Below, in pieces: positions 35,446 through 47,320 of a stretch of DNA of 64,000 nucleotides (positions within the stretch are counted from its first letter, which is position 1; the number at the start of each line of letters is the position of its first letter). A program made the position numbers and the translations under genes. The DNA comes from Chalara sp. BL73 (taxonomy: Eukaryota; Ascomycota; Leotiomycetes; Helotiales): the NCBI GenBank assembly GCA_918026815.1, contig CAKJVC010000090.1:422998-486997 (forward strand). Reading direction: 5' to 3'. The notes below the pieces were generated by a model. The model did not search any database. It saw nothing but the letters and a program-made list of their open reading frames with translations, and was not told the origin of the DNA.

Positions 35446-36613
35446 CTATTGGTCCTGACTCAATCTAACCAGCAAATCCACCAATTCTGGTGTGCTCTCT
35501 GGGTTGGTAGCGATAGACTCGAGGCTCTTATACATGGTTTGGTCGGTCTCCGTAACTTTCCTCAGCAGCTTTCTCAAGTATGACATCGTAGGAGGGCTGA
35601 TTTCCGTGAAACTCACAGCCTCTAGGAATTCAGCAAAGAAGTCTATGACTGTGATGTGCATCAACATATCCTCTTCTTTGTTCACCATATGCGCAGCCGC
35701 AAACCACAATAGCCCCGCTTCTTCAGCTCCTAGCCCATAAGCAGCTTCAATATCCGGGAACTTGCTGTGTGAAATTGTAGGGAAATCGAGAGCTGCAAGT
35801 CGCGGCAGGACTCTGAGGAGTCGTGCTTGAGCTAGAGACTTCTGTCGCTCGTCTAGTTGGCCAACCTCTATGCCTGTCGTCTTAGAACTGCAAAGATCAA
35901 AGATAAGTTCGTAGACTTCACGGTCTTGAAATATCCGACGCCAGAGTAATCCTTGGCCTGGAGCTCTATTCGAGGTAATCTCCATACCATTCATCCTCCT
36001 GTCGATAGTCCTCTGATCACAGTCAACAGCAAGCAGCTCACCCAGCGCAATAGTTGCCTTCTCTCCGACTTCTACATACGGCGTACTCAACCAGGTACGA
36101 ATGAGTGCCTCGACTACGCCTTTCATTATGGAAAGAATCGCGGTGTCGCTTGGGCTACGTGAAGCCTTGTCAATTACCGCGATGCCGAGGATGTTTACAG
36201 ACGGAACAGGTGACTGGAGAGTTTGAATGATAGATTCTTCAGAGGCGAGAGTGAGTGCTTGAGTAAACTGGATAGGCTTAAGGAGCTTCAAGGTGAGGCT
36301 GGCTAGGACGGTGGGATCTTTGCCATAGCGGCTCAAAATTTGGACAAGCTTAGGTAGGAAGCGTGGAATCAGTGCAGATATGTTGCCATCTACATGGTGT
36401 TAGCACATAATTATAAGAACAACGATCTTTGCTATGCCCTTAAAACCTTGAAGCTAAGAATGGGGGACTAAGACATGAATGAAGAAGCAGCTTACCGTTC
36501 AACTGCAATTCAACTTCATCGAACAATTTAGCATTCAGAGGTGCTTCTGGATCTTCAGAGAGCTTCTGGAGATGCTCCTCCAACTCTTCTAGGCCTGTAA
36601 TTGTGGTAGCCAT
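35446..36613 (-). CDS. PSMD5/Hsm3-like 26S proteasome assembly chaperone, copy A (intact)
   Basis: Minus-strand exons 36496-36613 and 35446-36389 are joined over a 106-bp intron (GTAAGC..TAG), giving 353 residues from MATTITGLEELEEHLQKL. The sequence is all-helical with HEAT-like character and matches my recollection of the fungal S5b/PSMD5 (Hsm3) family: a LASEESIIQTLQSP segment, SVNILGIAVIDKA, EVGEKATIALGELL and PGQGLLWRRIFQD. Hsm3/S5b binds the Rpt1-containing base module and assists assembly of the 19S regulatory particle. The frame is clean in this copy, whereas copy B has a one-base deletion. The exact family name is moderately sure; an alpha-solenoid protein is very sure. Confidence 0.7.
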
Positions 36614-37240
36614 CACGTTCTCTATGAGGCCGGCTAAGTTTTGACTAGTATTTCGTAGTGCTGATTCGATTCAGATAATCCCAGATGAGACCTATCGATA
36701 AGACATGAAGAATCGGCACTGCTCAAATGAATGAAATAGACGTAGCTCTATACCTTGACGAATTGGCCATGGAGTTTAGATTTGTGTGGTAGACATGGGG
36801 CAAGGTAAATACTCGTAATCAAGGGAGCCTAGATGTCTAATATCAAGAGATTCGCTCAACCCAATTGAGAACTGCTAGCGCAAGCTCTAGCACTGAAAGC
36901 TGGATCAGGTCGTAAATTCACCTCGTGACTTGGATATTGGAGGTACCGTAAATATACCGACAAAAGCTGGGACGGTTTTAGAACAATTAAATGCCAAGCC
37001 TTTACGTTGTGGCTAGCGGCTAGATGCGGGGCTTGCGGCCGCAATAGCTCAACCCCACGATATTTTATTTCTGTGTCACAACGTCTGACACGCTCAATCG
37101 TTCTAGATCGATGTCTGTTATGTCTCTGCTGGTTCCTTTTCGTAATTGGGATTGTTGAATAGCCTATCCTCTAGAAGCTTATGGTTCAAGGTACTAAAGC
37201 TCGTGGACTTGAACAACACAAGTAAAATTTACAAAACGAA
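36614..37240. promoter_or_regulatory. Divergent promoter region, PSMD5-like and Rpc31-like genes, copy A
   Basis: The two genes start about 630 bp apart and face away from each other. Only short frames lie between. No specific sites are assigned. Confidence 0.45.
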
Positions 37241-38221
37241 ATGTCTGGCCGAGGAGGGAGAGGAGGGAGAGGTCGCGGCGGGTTGGTGCTCAAGGGGCGA
37301 CCTTTGAGTACGACAAGGACGCAAAACTGGATGATAAACCAAACGAGCTGTTTCCGGTCTGTTTCCTGTCTACCAATATCCACTCTCGTAGCTAACCAAT
37401 TCACAGAAACACCCCAATCTCGTCAAACCGCGTGCGCCGAGCGACAATGAGGCTCGAATACTCCGCAACCACCTTGCAGTCCAATCCACAGTCCACTTTG
37501 GTCCCCTGTACACCGATCCCACGCGGCGCGATCCCGATGCTCCAGCATTGACTTTCTCCGAAGACCAATTTAACAAGCAATACGGGGTCAATTCCAAGGC
37601 TGATTTCGATCCGTTTTCCGCGGCTGATAAGTATACCAAGAAATTCATTCGACCGAGGCGAACCCTGCCTGATCTGAAGAACGGGGTCAAGCTTGACAAA
37701 GACATGTTTCCCGAGGAGCTGTGGGACGTGCTGGGCGGCGAGGCCGGAGAGAAGATCAAGGCAGATATTGCTAAGGCTCAGGCAAAGAAGGCAAATTTTC
37801 TAGGCATGTTGCCCTTGGAATTTGCGTCTCTAGAACTTCCTATGTTGCCTCCACACATTGCCGCAAAGATCATGCCCAAAGACCGTGCTTTCTGACTGTA
37901 TACCAGATGCAATGGACCGTGCCAGGGCGACCAGCGCAGACAAAGAAGACACCAAGACCAGTACGATATTGGATAGATTGGCGGAAGAAGAAGAACGCGA
38001 AGGGGAGGACGATGACGACTCGGACGCTGCTGATGAAGAGCCTCAAGATGATGATTTCGAGGACGATGAAGATGGCGGCGATTATGATGCCGAGCAGGTA
38101 TGTGTTTACCGTCCTTTCTCTTGTTTGTTGCGCAAATGCTTACATGCTCCTTCTGTAGTACTTTAACGACGGCGAAGGAGACGATGACCTCGATGGTGAC
38201 GGTGGGGGTGATGACTATTAG
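37241..38221 (+). pseudogene. rpc31: Rpc31-like RNA polymerase III subunit, copy A (two apparent frameshifts)
   Basis: The start MSGRGGRGGRGRGG is typical of the Rpc31/RPC7 family. After it the expected EYDKDAKLDDKPNELFP lies in another frame; one base seems missing at GGGTTGGTG (about 37,286). An intron at 37357-37406 joins to HPNLVKPRAP, and the conserved centre (TFSEDQFNKQYG, FIRPRRTLPDLKNG, FPEELW) runs to 37895. A second frame change at about 37,890 leads to ILDRLAEEEERE and a long acidic tail, an intron at 38098-38158 and a last exon ending GDDY. Glycine/arginine-rich start, basic middle and Asp/Glu-rich end are the family's layout. Both shifts are present in copy B. The gene is essential in yeast, so either errors or another functional copy must explain them. 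Confidence 0.75.
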
Positions 38222-39797
38222 GGAGCTTTTGTCACGTTTGTCAATGCCGGCAAGAAACTATGGTCACATAGGAGTTGTATATCGCAAAACAAATATTTCT
38301 TACATCTGAAGTTAGCGCGGCGTTAAGGGAAGATACCAATGAATTGAATTGCTCCCCCAGCGCTAGAAGTTTTGATATACCAAGAAAGCTAAGGCTTCGT
38401 GGGTAGTTTCCTGCGATTGATACGTCGCCCTTTTCCAAGCTGTTTAGGTAGATATATTGGCAGGGCATAGAAATAGCACCCCTCAAAGGGTCCCAGGTCA
38501 ACGGGAGGATTAGATAGTTCAGGTGAAATTTACAGCCGAGGGGAGCTCCAAACCAGGATTAAGCATGCCATATTGTGAAGTAAAAGGCTCCCATCGTGGT
38601 ACTCGAACCATAATTTAAAATACCTTGAATCGGCTGTATTCCATTTCAATAACATAATCTTTAACACGAAGACACTCATTTCTACTAATATTTTCCTCCA
38701 AGAGGCACGCATCCTCCGGGTTTCCGTCACTACATAAGGATGTTATCCTCAGCTTAACTCAACCCCAACAGAGGCAGCGAGAGCCTCAGCCTCGGTTTAT
38801 TGATTTTGATTCAACCAACAAGGCGTTAACACATCGCACAAAAGACCGCCAAAGATCGGTCGCATGATATCCCCTTTCGAAACCCCAAACCGACCCCCTT
38901 CCCGTACCCTCAAATCTCTCACGAGCCATCCAATATATACGCCTCGAGATGGCACACCACCTACTTTTCCTTTATAAACCAACGGCTAGAACATACGTCG
39001 CCACCCTAAAAACACCAAAACATCCGTGGCCGTTCCGGCCGACACCTTCAAAATCCACGAGATATTTGGGTTCCCGAGGCCGGGACCCGTAAATATCGAG
39101 CCACTGCGCGGACGTCCATCACGCCGTACACAAATCGAATTGCCGGCACCCGTACCCTCCCCACCAGCATCATCACCAAATCCGACCACTCGCCGCGGCT
39201 ATGCTCCCAAGTCCGGCCCTACAGCCAGGACCAAAAGCGGTGGTTTTGCCGTCAACACCCTAAAAAGCAGAAGAGCGTTGCCTGCCATCACAACGCTTTT
39301 GACAATCATATATTCTAGACCATCAGCCCGCTTTAGATGTATTGAAAGCCATGGCCACATATTAGCTTTACATTACTTGACTCTCTTGGAGCCCAATCAG
39401 TTTTTGTAAGACTGATCAGATGCTGAGATCACAATGAGGTGAAATGACAGCCTCGTCAAAGTACTGGATTGTTTAGCACATGAAATGAAGAATATTATGT
39501 TCTAGACTGTATTTCAGCTAGTGGTGAGTTGCGAACTTTACCGCCACTTCACTTACCAAACTTACAATTGGAAATTATAGGAGTGAGACTGGTTTTCTTT
39601 ATAGCAAACAAGAGAGTAGGTGATAGAAAAGATCATATATCTATACTGGTGTTCATATACAAGTATATGTCTCTTTACATCCGTAATTTTCCTTAACCCA
39701 AAATACCATTCGAATCAAAATTCCTCTCTAAACATCTCCTACTTCATGAATATGCAAATTCATGCTAAAAATCAATAGGAAACTCTCCGGGCCTTAT
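38222..39797. other. Interval in copy A, no firmly supported gene
   Basis: A minus frame (38530-38730, extending to 162 residues in copy B at 58255-58743) and a plus frame (from about 38,949 or 39,026, with FKIHEIFGFPRPGPVNIEP) overlap a minus frame at 38986-39189. None has a recognised domain. The plus one, with a TATATA stretch just upstream (38,934), is the best candidate for a small unknown gene. The rest is AT-rich 3' sequence of the chitinase gene. Confidence 0.35.
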
Positions 39798-42430
39798 CTA
39801 TACCATAAGCGCGACAACTCCCATTACAAGAGCGATCATAATGCTAGAAACACCAATTCTTGAACCGGCACCTTGTTGAATCTGCGAAGGAACAGCAGAT
39901 GGATATGGCTTAACTCCACCAGCCACACTAGTTGTAACTGGATACGAGGGAGGAAGTCCAGTGCCGCTGCCCACTGGAATGTAGGACTTGACGGGTCCAG
40001 CAGGGTACTTTGGTGTTGGCTGCACAGTAACAATTGAGGGCACAATAGTAGCAGTAGATTTAACGGCCTTGATAGTGGTGTACAAAGTCAAGGTCTGCTT
40101 GCGAGTGCTCGTCGAGTGACTATTACTTGGCACATAGTTGGGCACATTTGGAACTCCACCCTCGGGTGTTGAAGATGGGTAAGAAGGAATCGAGATTGTT
40201 GGCTTGAACGTAGGAACGATAGGATATACGGTAGTAGTCAGTGAAATGGTCTCTGTGGTAACGCTTCCGACTGGGCAATGAATCTCGGAAGGGGGCAGGC
40301 AGTGATTGTATGAACCTTGGTTGTGTAGATTGTGGAAGTTGTGTATTGGGTGGTGTGTGGCGCAGAAGGAGCGGATGGCGATGTTGCCGGTCCAGATGGA
40401 GATGGAGTATGGGTCTTTGTGACCGGGCAGACGGTCGTGTAGAGTGGAATCGTGACAGTAGTCACATGCGGGCCAGATGGGCAGTTGGTTACAGTTGGTG
40501 CGCAGCTAGTTACGGTTTCAACTCTAGTTGTGTAGACCGTCGATGTTGTATATTCGGTGGTCGAAGAACTTGATGAGCATGATGAGCTTGAGCTTGTAGG
40601 GACTCCATCTCCTGATGAAGTTGGGTAAGGGCTTGTCGGAACACTGCTTCCAGATGTGGTGGTGAATGTTGGATAAGGAGTGCTTTCGCTGGTGCTTGTC
40701 TCGGATATCGAAGTACTAGATTTTGAGGTTGTGGATGGCCCACCAGTGCTAGTTTCAGAAGTAGAGCTGCTAGACGAGGACACAGATGTGCTGCTAGGTG
40801 TATAAGTTGTCGTTGTTGAGCTGCTTAACGACGAGGCACTTGACGATGAACCACTGGTTGTGGTGCTGCTTGCAATGTAGGAAGACGAGGAGCTTGATGT
40901 GGAAGATGAGGAGCTTGACGAAGTGGGAGACAAGGTGCTTGACGTAGAAGACGAGGAGCTTGAAGACGTGGTGCTGCTCGCAATGTAGGACGACGAGGTG
41001 CTTGAAGACGAGGTGCTGCTTGCAATGTAGGACGATGACGTGCTTGAAGACGAGGAGCTTGAGGACGTGGTGCTGCTTGCAATGTAGGACGATGATGTGC
41101 TTGAAGACGAGGAGCTTGAGGACGTGGTGCTTGAGGATGTGGTGCTGCTTGCAATGTAGGACGACGACGTGCTTGAAGACGTGGTGCTTGAAGACGTGGT
41201 GCTGCTTGCAATGTAGGACGACGACGTGCTTGAAGACGAACGGCTAGTTGTGGTGCTGCTTGCAATATAGGATGAGGAGGTTGAAGTTGGTGCGTGGGGA
41301 TTTAGGCAATCCTCTTTGATGACCTCATTGTAGGTCCTGCCATTTTTTGTGTTGTTTTTGGCATAAGTAGCTTCCCAAATCATGACACCTCCAAACTTAG
41401 GGTCATTGATATTCTTGTCAATCAAAGTCTTTGCTGCAGTAGCTTCGATGTAATTTCCAGCGATAGCAGCCTCTGGAGACCCAGGGAGTCCAATGTAAAG
41501 CTTTGCATCTTTGCTAGGACCGGTGATGCCTGTTGACCACTGTTTGAAATTAAATCCCGTTCCGGCAGCAGCACACTCTGGAGTATTATAGAACTGAATG
41601 AACAGAGCATCAAACTTCACTGCCTCAATAACCTTTCCAAGACTGGCGTCAGGAAATTTGCACTGTGGAGCCCCAGTGATGAGATACTCCTTACCCTTCT
41701 GACCCTTGGTAGCAAACAACTCACGGAGCCTGTTGATACAAGCGATATAACCGGCTCCGTTATCTACAAGAGTTAGCAAACAGAATAAAAAATGGAGCCG
41801 TTAACATGCCTGTTGGTGGGTGCTCAATGTCGAAATCAAAACCATCTACCTCGAGGCGAGTACCATCTAGACCCCAGAAGCCTCCATCCAAGGGACGGAC
41901 TCCTCCGTTCTTGATGTAGTCCGAGTTTGCATCATATGTTCCATAGGCGCCCCACAAGAATTCAGCGAGCGCGATTCCTCCTTAGCACCAGTGAGCTGGT
42001 AGGTCGCACCTGTGAGGGTATTCCATTCACCACCAAGAGAAAGAATCATCTTCTTGTTTAGTCCTTGGCAAATAGGGATAGCCTGTCGAACGTTTCCGCA
42101 CTGTTGAAAGACAAGATCTTTAGAGGGCACATAGTCTGCGGTCGTCGGCCAACCCGGCGCCTTGTAATATCCATAGCCTTCGCCCCAGCATTTGTTCCCA
42201 TGGTTGTTTCCAACCCATCCATTTGCCTGAGCAACGAAGTTGTTGATGAACCCAATAGGGATGATATCAACCGATGAAGACTGACAGAATGTCTGAAGGT
42301 CGTCTTGATTCGGTCCTTGACCCCAGTACATAGCCAAGTTGGCTGGCGAAGCACTGTTATATGTAGCAGAGGAGTGAGAAATCAGAGAGAGGGCAGCGGT
42401 AGCCGCAGCCACAGACTTGAAGAAAACCAT
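39798..42430 (-). pseudogene. GH18 class III chitinase with Ser/Thr stalk and GPI signal, copy A (frameshifts)
   Basis: The minus-strand ATG at 42430 opens a signal peptide (MVFFKSVAAATAALSLISHS). The GH18 domain follows with LAMYWGQGPNQDDL, a KKMILSLGG strand and the catalytic DGFDFDIEHP (Glu as acid/base), then the C-terminal part of the barrel ([19 protein letters not shown]). After it come a long Ser/Thr-rich stalk with [10 protein letters not shown] repeats and a hydrophobic C-terminus (GVSSIMIALVMGVVALMV) preceded by small residues, a GPI-anchor signal. It should sit in the cell wall and hydrolyse chitin. A 46-bp intron at 41764-41809 has a GC donor. Two one-base homopolymer deletions, in the stretch before WGAYGTYD (about 41,978) and at a C run at about 40,290, break the frame and are shared with copy B. 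Confidence 0.85.
40855..41275 (-). repeat. Minisatellite encoding Ser/Thr stalk of chitinase, copy A
   Basis: Units built from GTGGTGCTGCTTGCAATGTA and GAGGAGCTTGAAGACG variants (plus-strand view) repeat about six to seven times and encode [13 protein letters not shown] in the chitinase stalk. In-frame gains or losses change stalk length. Copy B (60,869-61,290) lacks some units' parts, such as a 6-bp piece near 61,122. Confidence 0.8.
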
Positions 42431-43850
42431 TATGATGATAGAAAGAGTGTATTATATAACTAAAAAGATTGTAATGAGGCCAAAGCCAGTAAAGAGTGTG
42501 ATGACTAGAACGTCAAAGGACGCAAACCAAAGTCTGCAACGGTTCGAAGGACACCGATTAAGGACGACGGGGGAGGTTGACGGATGTCGATGGAGAGAAG
42601 AGGAAGAAGAAGAAGAAAAGGACAGGACAGGATAGACACAAAAGAAAAGCCTCATTCTAGAAGCAGGAGGGGCTGCCCATCACCGTACGCCTGCTTCCTT
42701 CGCCCGTTTTAGATGGACACGGGCTTATTGCTAGTCGGCGAAGCCAATGCGGCTGCATGTTCCGTGCTTCAAAGCGCCATTGAGGAAGTGAGAGGGTGAT
42801 GGGGGAGTTCTCGATGGGATGGGAAAGAGCCCATCAGGGGATGCTGACAGGTCTCGCTTAGCCAGGAACAACTCCACCCAGGGGTTAAGAAGCAGAATAA
42901 GAAGAAGGGTCCAGCCAGGCAACAAGTCAACTTCAGCGGGGTCATCGCTCTAATTTCCCAGGCATTTAAACCCGAAGGCACGCAGTTGGCTGAGGACCCA
43001 TATATTGTAGCGTTGACATACGGGTAGGCCAATCATCATCCCCACATCGAGTAGCTAGCGTGGGCCAAGCTTTGGCTGATGTCTACGTACTTAGGGATGG
43101 CCAATATTTGGGTAGCCCATGAAAATGCAGGTACGTGTGCGGCGCATACTCAACCTCATGCTGCCATTTTTGGAAGAAAACGAGATGGTTTGGTATTTTG
43201 GCCCAATCATCTATGCGGAAGACCGGGCAAAGTGGGATAGCAATGAGATCGGTGATGAGTGCATGCTTGGTCGTCTGATCTCGTTCTTCTTCTTCTTCTT
43301 CTCTTCAAAAGCAGACTCGGTAGTAGAAAATGCGTTTGAATGCTGATTGCTAGGATTGCCCTCGAGAACGTTGCCATCAACTGATTAACTAGTAGTGGTC
43401 GTGGTAGCTCTAGATCATTGAAAAAAAAAAGGTCATTCAAAAATACACATACATACACTTGCGCATCCCGCAATCCCAGACTCCACAGTATAAAATTGAT
43501 CCGATGCTAAGGAGGAAAAAACGAGGGAGAAACGGACGGCGCCTCCTGCAAGAAAGCTGTTCCTGACTAAACCCGATCTAGTATTTGGACATCGGCCCAG
43601 GCCAATCGCATCCCTTCCGTACCTGAAGAAAGAAGCGGGAAGACAAATGCGACCCGACAAATTGGGACTGGCGCTGATCTCGCGCCGGAAATAATAAATG
43701 GGTCCCCTGATTATCACCGCCATCTTTGATGATGTGCTAACAAAATTACTCCTTCAGGTCGACAACACGATCCGAAGGTTTCGCTTGCAAAAAAAAGATC
43801 ACGAGCCTAAGTTTATTTCAACGAGCCGTGAGGGATGTCACTTTTCCTCT
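42431..43850. other. Chitinase upstream region, end of copy A
   Basis: About 1.4 kb of chitinase promoter-side DNA up to the A/B junction. It has GAA-type purine repeats at about 42,600-42,618 and TTC repeats at about 43,287-43,303. No gene is supported. In copy A this region abuts the start of copy B, creating a divergent spacer between chitinase A and fusion gene B. Confidence 0.45.
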
Positions 43851-44036
43851 CTTGCGCTACAAAAACATTTTCGCGAGAAGATAAGCAACGAGCAGTGTAT
43901 GATGACATCCCTACAACCAGCAGAATGGCGAAACGCCAGGCATGTCCCAGAAATGCCCCAGATGCCTGACCCAACAGACCGTGACGCGGTGTGAGCCTTC
44001 ATTTGCCTGCGCCTTGAGTGCGCTCTGCTCACATCG

Positions 44037-45645
44037 ATGAATAGATGGCAATATATAGAAATCGGTCTCAATCGCATTATTTTTGAACCTGCCTGGGGTA
44101 TTGATATTCAATCACTTGTAGGGCTGTATACGTAAGTTCGATTGTTAAGATCTTTAGCTCCCCACCGTAGATTCCATATAGTAACGTATAAAGGACTGTG
44201 CATAATTCCTGTGCATCACAGAGAGCGGCTGGAGCCCATCGCGGAAGTGCGTGTATGTGGAACTTTGCAAACATTTTCAGATTCTTTGTTGACAGATGGA
44301 CAGATACTGGAGCTCACCTGCTAGGCGAAGATCTTTATATATCTTTGACAAACTACCTTCACCAGTACCTTGATATCCTGAAACAACGTTTTAAATCACT
44401 CTGTGGTCAATCTCTCCTAGATTGCTATCTCGAAGAGTATGCCCAGTTTACTAACTCCGCCCAAATCATACACTACATATTCCGATACCTCAACCGCCAC
44501 TGGATCAAGCGCGAAATTGATGAGGGAAAGTCAGTATACGACATTTACACCTTACACCTCATCCTCTGGCATAGCGAGTTCTTCCAGGAGATCTCATGCG
44601 ACCTGGTGAATGCGATTTCAGAGCTAGTGGAGAAGTACCACGATGGTAAGGTTATCGAGCATGGTAACAGCAAAGCTTTAATCGAGTTTGTTGTCTCGCT
44701 TGGGCTTGACGCCACAAATTCGCCCCAGACCATTTCAGATTCCTACGGAAGCATTCTTGAGATTCCCTTGCGTAAGGCCATAATATCCTCTTCCGAGATG
44801 AGATTACCTCAATTCCATTACGAGGAATCTATTCCTAATTACAAAGATGAACCGGCTCGCACGGAGGTGGAAGAACGGCTCGTTACTCTTACGCTGTGCT
44901 CCAAATTTACGCAGCCGCTCATTCATGCCTGCGACAATACTGGCATGGTCAAGTTGGTTACAAAAGACTTGGCTGTTGTCGAGGTTGGTAAGTAGCCACC
45001 AGAAACGCCGTCCGGCTGTAGCTAGCCTCTAACGCTTATTTAGAACAAAATACTGCCGAGTGTTCTTTTGTTATCAAGCATCTGTGTGCATACTTTGGCA
45101 GGAAAATAATTGAAAATGAATTCATTGCTCTCCCAAACGTGAGCTGTCCTTGCCTCCCACACTAGGACACAGGTAGTCCTCAAGCTTATCACTCACAGGT
45201 AAATGAGGCAACCCTTCGTCATGTCCTCAGGTGGTGTGATCACCACAAAGACGACCCCGATAACGCCTTCACCAATATTCGCACCAATATTGATGAATGG
45301 GACGAAAAATACATGCAGGTTGATCAAGAAGCTCTGCTAGATATCGTTCTTGTAAGTGTTTTCTTGTCTCGAAACACATGTTTACCCCCATGAGCTCCCC
45401 CACCCCGCTTCTTCCCTTTTCTCTTCTCTTTCGTATTCTTTCCTTCGTGTTTTGTAAGGCTAAATTAAGTACGACAGGCCGCCAATTACCTAGACATTAA
45501 AGCACTCTTAAATTTGGGCTGTGGAGCTATTGCGAAAATGATAATGGAGTGCGATCCTGATGATATCCGGAAGACGTTCAACATTATTAATGACTTTACA
45601 CCTGAGGAAGAGGAACAAATTCGTCGGGAAAATGATTGGGCATAA
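44037..45645 (+). CDS. CUL1-SKP1 fusion protein, copy B (intact)
   Basis: Exons 44037-44131, 44194-44987, 45044-45138, 45199-45351 and 45478-45645 encode 434 residues. Residues 1 to about 280 are cullin-1 N-terminal repeats: [50 protein letters not shown] (130-144) and [12 protein letters not shown]. Without any stop or splice, exon 2 continues into SKP1 from about residue 283: [12 protein letters not shown], then [42 protein letters not shown] and [15 protein letters not shown], ending DWA. In SCF ligases the CUL1 N-terminus binds SKP1, and the CUL1 C-terminus, missing here, binds Rbx1. A decoy or regulator that competes for F-box proteins is my inference. Introns retained at SKP1 positions argue for DNA-level fusion, not a retrocopy. 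An optional extra intron near 44,256-44,300 cannot be excluded. Confidence 0.88.
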
Positions 45646-47320
45646 GGTCGGTAATAATTTAGTCGTCATCTTTGCGGACGATCTTGTGTGGGCTGCTGCA
45701 AGATTCCCATGTCTTATAATACCCCCTCGTTTCATGGAAGGCATTTGTTATGGGACTTCTCAGTGGAAATTGAACAATGTTAAATCCATCGCCTTATAAT
45801 TTTTAGAACTTCAATGATATTTCATTATATATATTGGTCTGGGTTACTAACGAGCACAGGTAGATCGCTTATATTGACTTCAACTCTAAATTTCTAGGCT
45901 GTGATGAGTAGGTTTCCCTGAGGGCTATCAGATTTACTACTATATGGTTATGAGCGGGGTATATGATTGAATATTTGCAGGCTGTTGAGCTACAGCCCTT
46001 GTATTTATATCTGTATTTGGATCTATTGGTGAGAGTGCTAGTTTTCTAGTTGGGCATTCGTCGGTTCCTTTATTTCAAGATGAGCCACCCTACCAACGGA
46101 GGGCCGTGTTCCATGGAGAATTGAGGAGTTTGTTGGGTATAATGATTGTAGATATCGATGTGACATAAATTCGACTGGTAATATGATACTAGCAAACTGT
46201 TTATGCAATTATTTGTGTTCTTCCTTGCATTGGAGATGGGCTCGTTCTTATGGGATATCTCCTTTCTAGACTTGGACTTGTTATAAGCTAAAATATGTTT
46301 AACCATATAGTTAACTTTGATGCCGCACTATGGACCGGCCAATGAAAAGGTGGTATTAATGATGATTTGGAGGAGGATTTTTAAGAGGTAGATATGCAGC
46401 ATGCACTTCGAGTCTGGTTAGATTCGGTATGTGATTATATTAACACGTATTGGATGCTCTGAGACAATAGTCCTTGGGATTTGCTGTGTTGTACGGATAT
46501 TCGGTGTTTTCGGAGGGCTAGCTGAGTAACTTGATTGGCTCGTGGCTCCCTGGCAGTAGCGAGGATTTCCGAATCAAAACAAAAATAATCCATATCGCGG
46601 GTAAGTGCGTGTAACGGAACTGTCAAAGTAAAAGGCGGACAATGCATTTAAAGAGCCAAAGATGCAAGCAGGAATGGTGCACAACTTAAAGTAGAAAGGC
46701 CAGAGTGAGTAATTTGGGACCCATCCCGCAAGGCAGAATGTTAAAATGAGTGACATTTTCCAATCTACAATAAGGTTTACAACAGAGTGAATCAAAAGGT
46801 CTAACCTTAAGTGGCGTGTTTTTAATGACGCTTGATCGGGGCTGAGTCGATAGATTTGTTGTAAAAAGTGTGTTGTTGGAAAGTTGTTGGCTTTGTTTGC
46901 ATATATTTTGTGTGTAATAGAATATGGGGTTAGAAAAGAATGAGTAGTAACCACGCAAAGGTATCCTGAAAATCTGTTCCAATATCTATCTACTTGTTGG
47001 ATTGTCAGGAATATGCTTTACAAAATAATATTTACACATTAATAAAGGTCAAGGATCACGTTTATTCAACAGGAAAATTAGTATTTTCCTATATCATTTC
47101 AAGGGAGATCCTCCATAAATAGAGCTTTGCGAATCATATAAACACAAGAGTGTATTAACATTATAATCTGCATCCACTCACAGAGCCCGCCACTAACAAA
47201 TTCGGAGCAAAAGATTGGATCGCGCTTGTGCTCAGCAGCATGCCCTTGTAATAACTAAAAACAACACAAAAATGCTTGATTGACTGCAAAACGCGCCGCC
47301 GAAACTTACGCTATTTATCT
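45646..47320. other. AT-rich interval in copy B, no supportable gene
   Basis: Counterpart of 25810-27500 with a few one-base differences (for example a shorter C run at 45,721). Nothing further is seen. Confidence 0.4.

Larger units (their letters stand above)
24013..43850. repeat. Tandem segmental duplication, copy A (19,838 bp)
   Basis: The block beginning CTTGCGCTAC at 24013 and ending CTTTTCCTCT at 43850 recurs directly at 43851-63859. Gene order and intergenic DNA are the same in both. Differences are mostly single-base indels in homopolymers, a few small clusters of substitutions (for example 35,127-35,195 against 55,141-55,208) and one non-homologous internal block. The two copies abut with no spacer and no clear microhomology. 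No transposase, LTR or inverted repeat marks the ends. Confidence 0.95.

Noticed and set aside
40855..41275. Regular repeats that could look like a CRISPR array
   Set aside because: They are in frame, encode [10 protein letters not shown] units in a chitinase stalk, and lie in a eukaryotic genome; there are no unique spacers.
24013..43850. Duplicated block as a giant transposable element
   Set aside because: There is no transposase, terminal repeat or target-site duplication at either edge, and its content is ordinary genes.
43911..44274. Minus-strand frames antisense to the fusion gene (also at 24005-24435)
   Set aside because: They are mirror images of the cullin exons and upstream sequence, with no motifs of their own.
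45044..45645. SKP1 as a separate gene downstream of a cullin fragment
   Set aside because: The SKP1 N-terminal strand ([12 protein letters not shown]) is encoded at the end of the cullin exon in the same frame, and no start codon or promoter gap separates them.
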